From Pseudomonadota bacterium (GTDB lineage Bacteria > Pseudomonadota > Alphaproteobacteria > Rhodospirillales > Rhodospirillaceae): a stretch of DNA of 7,876 nt. The translations under genes were made by a program, and so were the position numbers. A model generated the notes under the pieces. That model was not told the DNA's origin, did not search any database, and was given only the letters and a program-made list of their open reading frames with translations. The stretch lies in assembly GCA_023396465.1 (NCBI GenBank), contig JAEWWF010000230.1:1-7876 (forward strand), written 5' to 3'. The stretch's first letter is position 1, and the number at the start of each line of letters is the position of its first letter. This document shows, piece after piece, positions 7,688-7,876 of the stretch.

Positions 7688-7743
7688 GCCGGCGGCCCCC
7701 AGCGACGACTTCCGTGCCACGAAGCGATTCGCGAGGATGCGCC

Positions 7744-7876
7744 ATGCCCCTGTTTTCCTACCGCTGCACTGCCTGCGCCCACGAGTTCGAGACCCTGGTG
7801 CGCGGCGACGACATCCCCGCCTGCCCCGCCTGCGGGGCCGGAACGCTGGACAAGCTGATCTCCCGCCCGGCGCCCG
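7744..7876 (+). CDS. FmdB-family zinc-ribbon protein (3' end outside window)
   Basis: Only the first 44 codons are in the window. They encode MPLFSYRCTACAHEFETL followed by CPACG, giving the zinc ribbon Cys8-x2-Cys11...Cys27-x2-Cys30, and then LDKLISRPAP. This is the start of the FmdB/CxxC-CxxC-SSSS family, named after a putative regulator next to formamidase, whose members are usually under about 110 residues. The biochemical role is poorly known; zinc binding is inferred from the four cysteines. GAGGA (7733-7737) lies 6 nt before ATG 7744. GC-rich codon use is host-like, so the gene lies outside the island and diverges from its two-gene operon. Confidence 0.9.
   Translation, partial: MPLFSYRCTACAHEFETLVRGDDIPACPACGAGTLDKLISRPAP

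Noticed and set aside
7571..7720. 50-residue N-terminal extension of the soluble island protein from GTG 7720
   Set aside because: The extension lies in host-like GC-rich DNA outside the direct repeat, and a good Shine-Dalgarno precedes ATG 7570.
7619..7858. Plus-strand frame overlapping the FmdB-type gene
   Set aside because: It is out of frame with the clear zinc-ribbon protein and codes for Pro/Thr/Ala-rich low complexity.

Overview
The window comes from a bacterium with GC-rich coding DNA (G/C-dominated third codon positions, long antisense shadow frames). The style of the housekeeping genes suggests an alphaproteobacterium, possibly a Rhodospirillales-like one. No rRNA or other marker is present to settle this.

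Layout, left to right. (1) 1-821, minus: the N-terminal 273 codons of an aldehyde-dehydrogenase-family protein that has lost the catalytic cysteine and most other active-site residues. (2) 942-2438, minus: a 14-TM drug/quaternary-ammonium efflux pump of the QacA/SmvA (DHA2) type, divergent from a TetR-family repressor at 2523-3059, plus. An AT-rich intergenic region with a palindrome looks like the operator. (3) 3133-4929, plus: recQ helicase, full length, probably on a leaderless transcript. (4) 4928-4985: convergent end of recQ and a small lipoprotein gene, with hairpins and an 18-bp direct repeat. (5) 4974-5258, minus: small lipoprotein. 5331-5810, minus: unrecognised 159-residue protein. 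(6) about 5878-7595: a visibly AT-richer island holding only two tightly coupled minus-strand genes, a 332-residue soluble protein followed 3 nt later by a four-TM membrane protein. A 9-bp direct repeat lies at both composition boundaries. (7) 7744 to the end, plus: start of an FmdB-type zinc-ribbon protein.

The most interesting part is the island. A soluble protein plus a four-helix membrane protein as a compact, compositionally foreign, self-contained operon resembles the RexA/RexB abortive-infection pair of phage lambda. Parts of the soluble protein (a beta-hairpin followed by a Pro-Thr/Asp-Phe segment, and a C-terminal Leu-Arg..Asp..Gly segment) also remind me of RexA. I propose it as a candidate divergent Rex-like two-gene defence module; this is inference from memory of the family, not a computed alignment. 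The efflux pump and TetR regulator form a standard ligand-inducible resistance cassette. The degenerate ALDH lies on the same strand behind the pump and may be co-transcribed.
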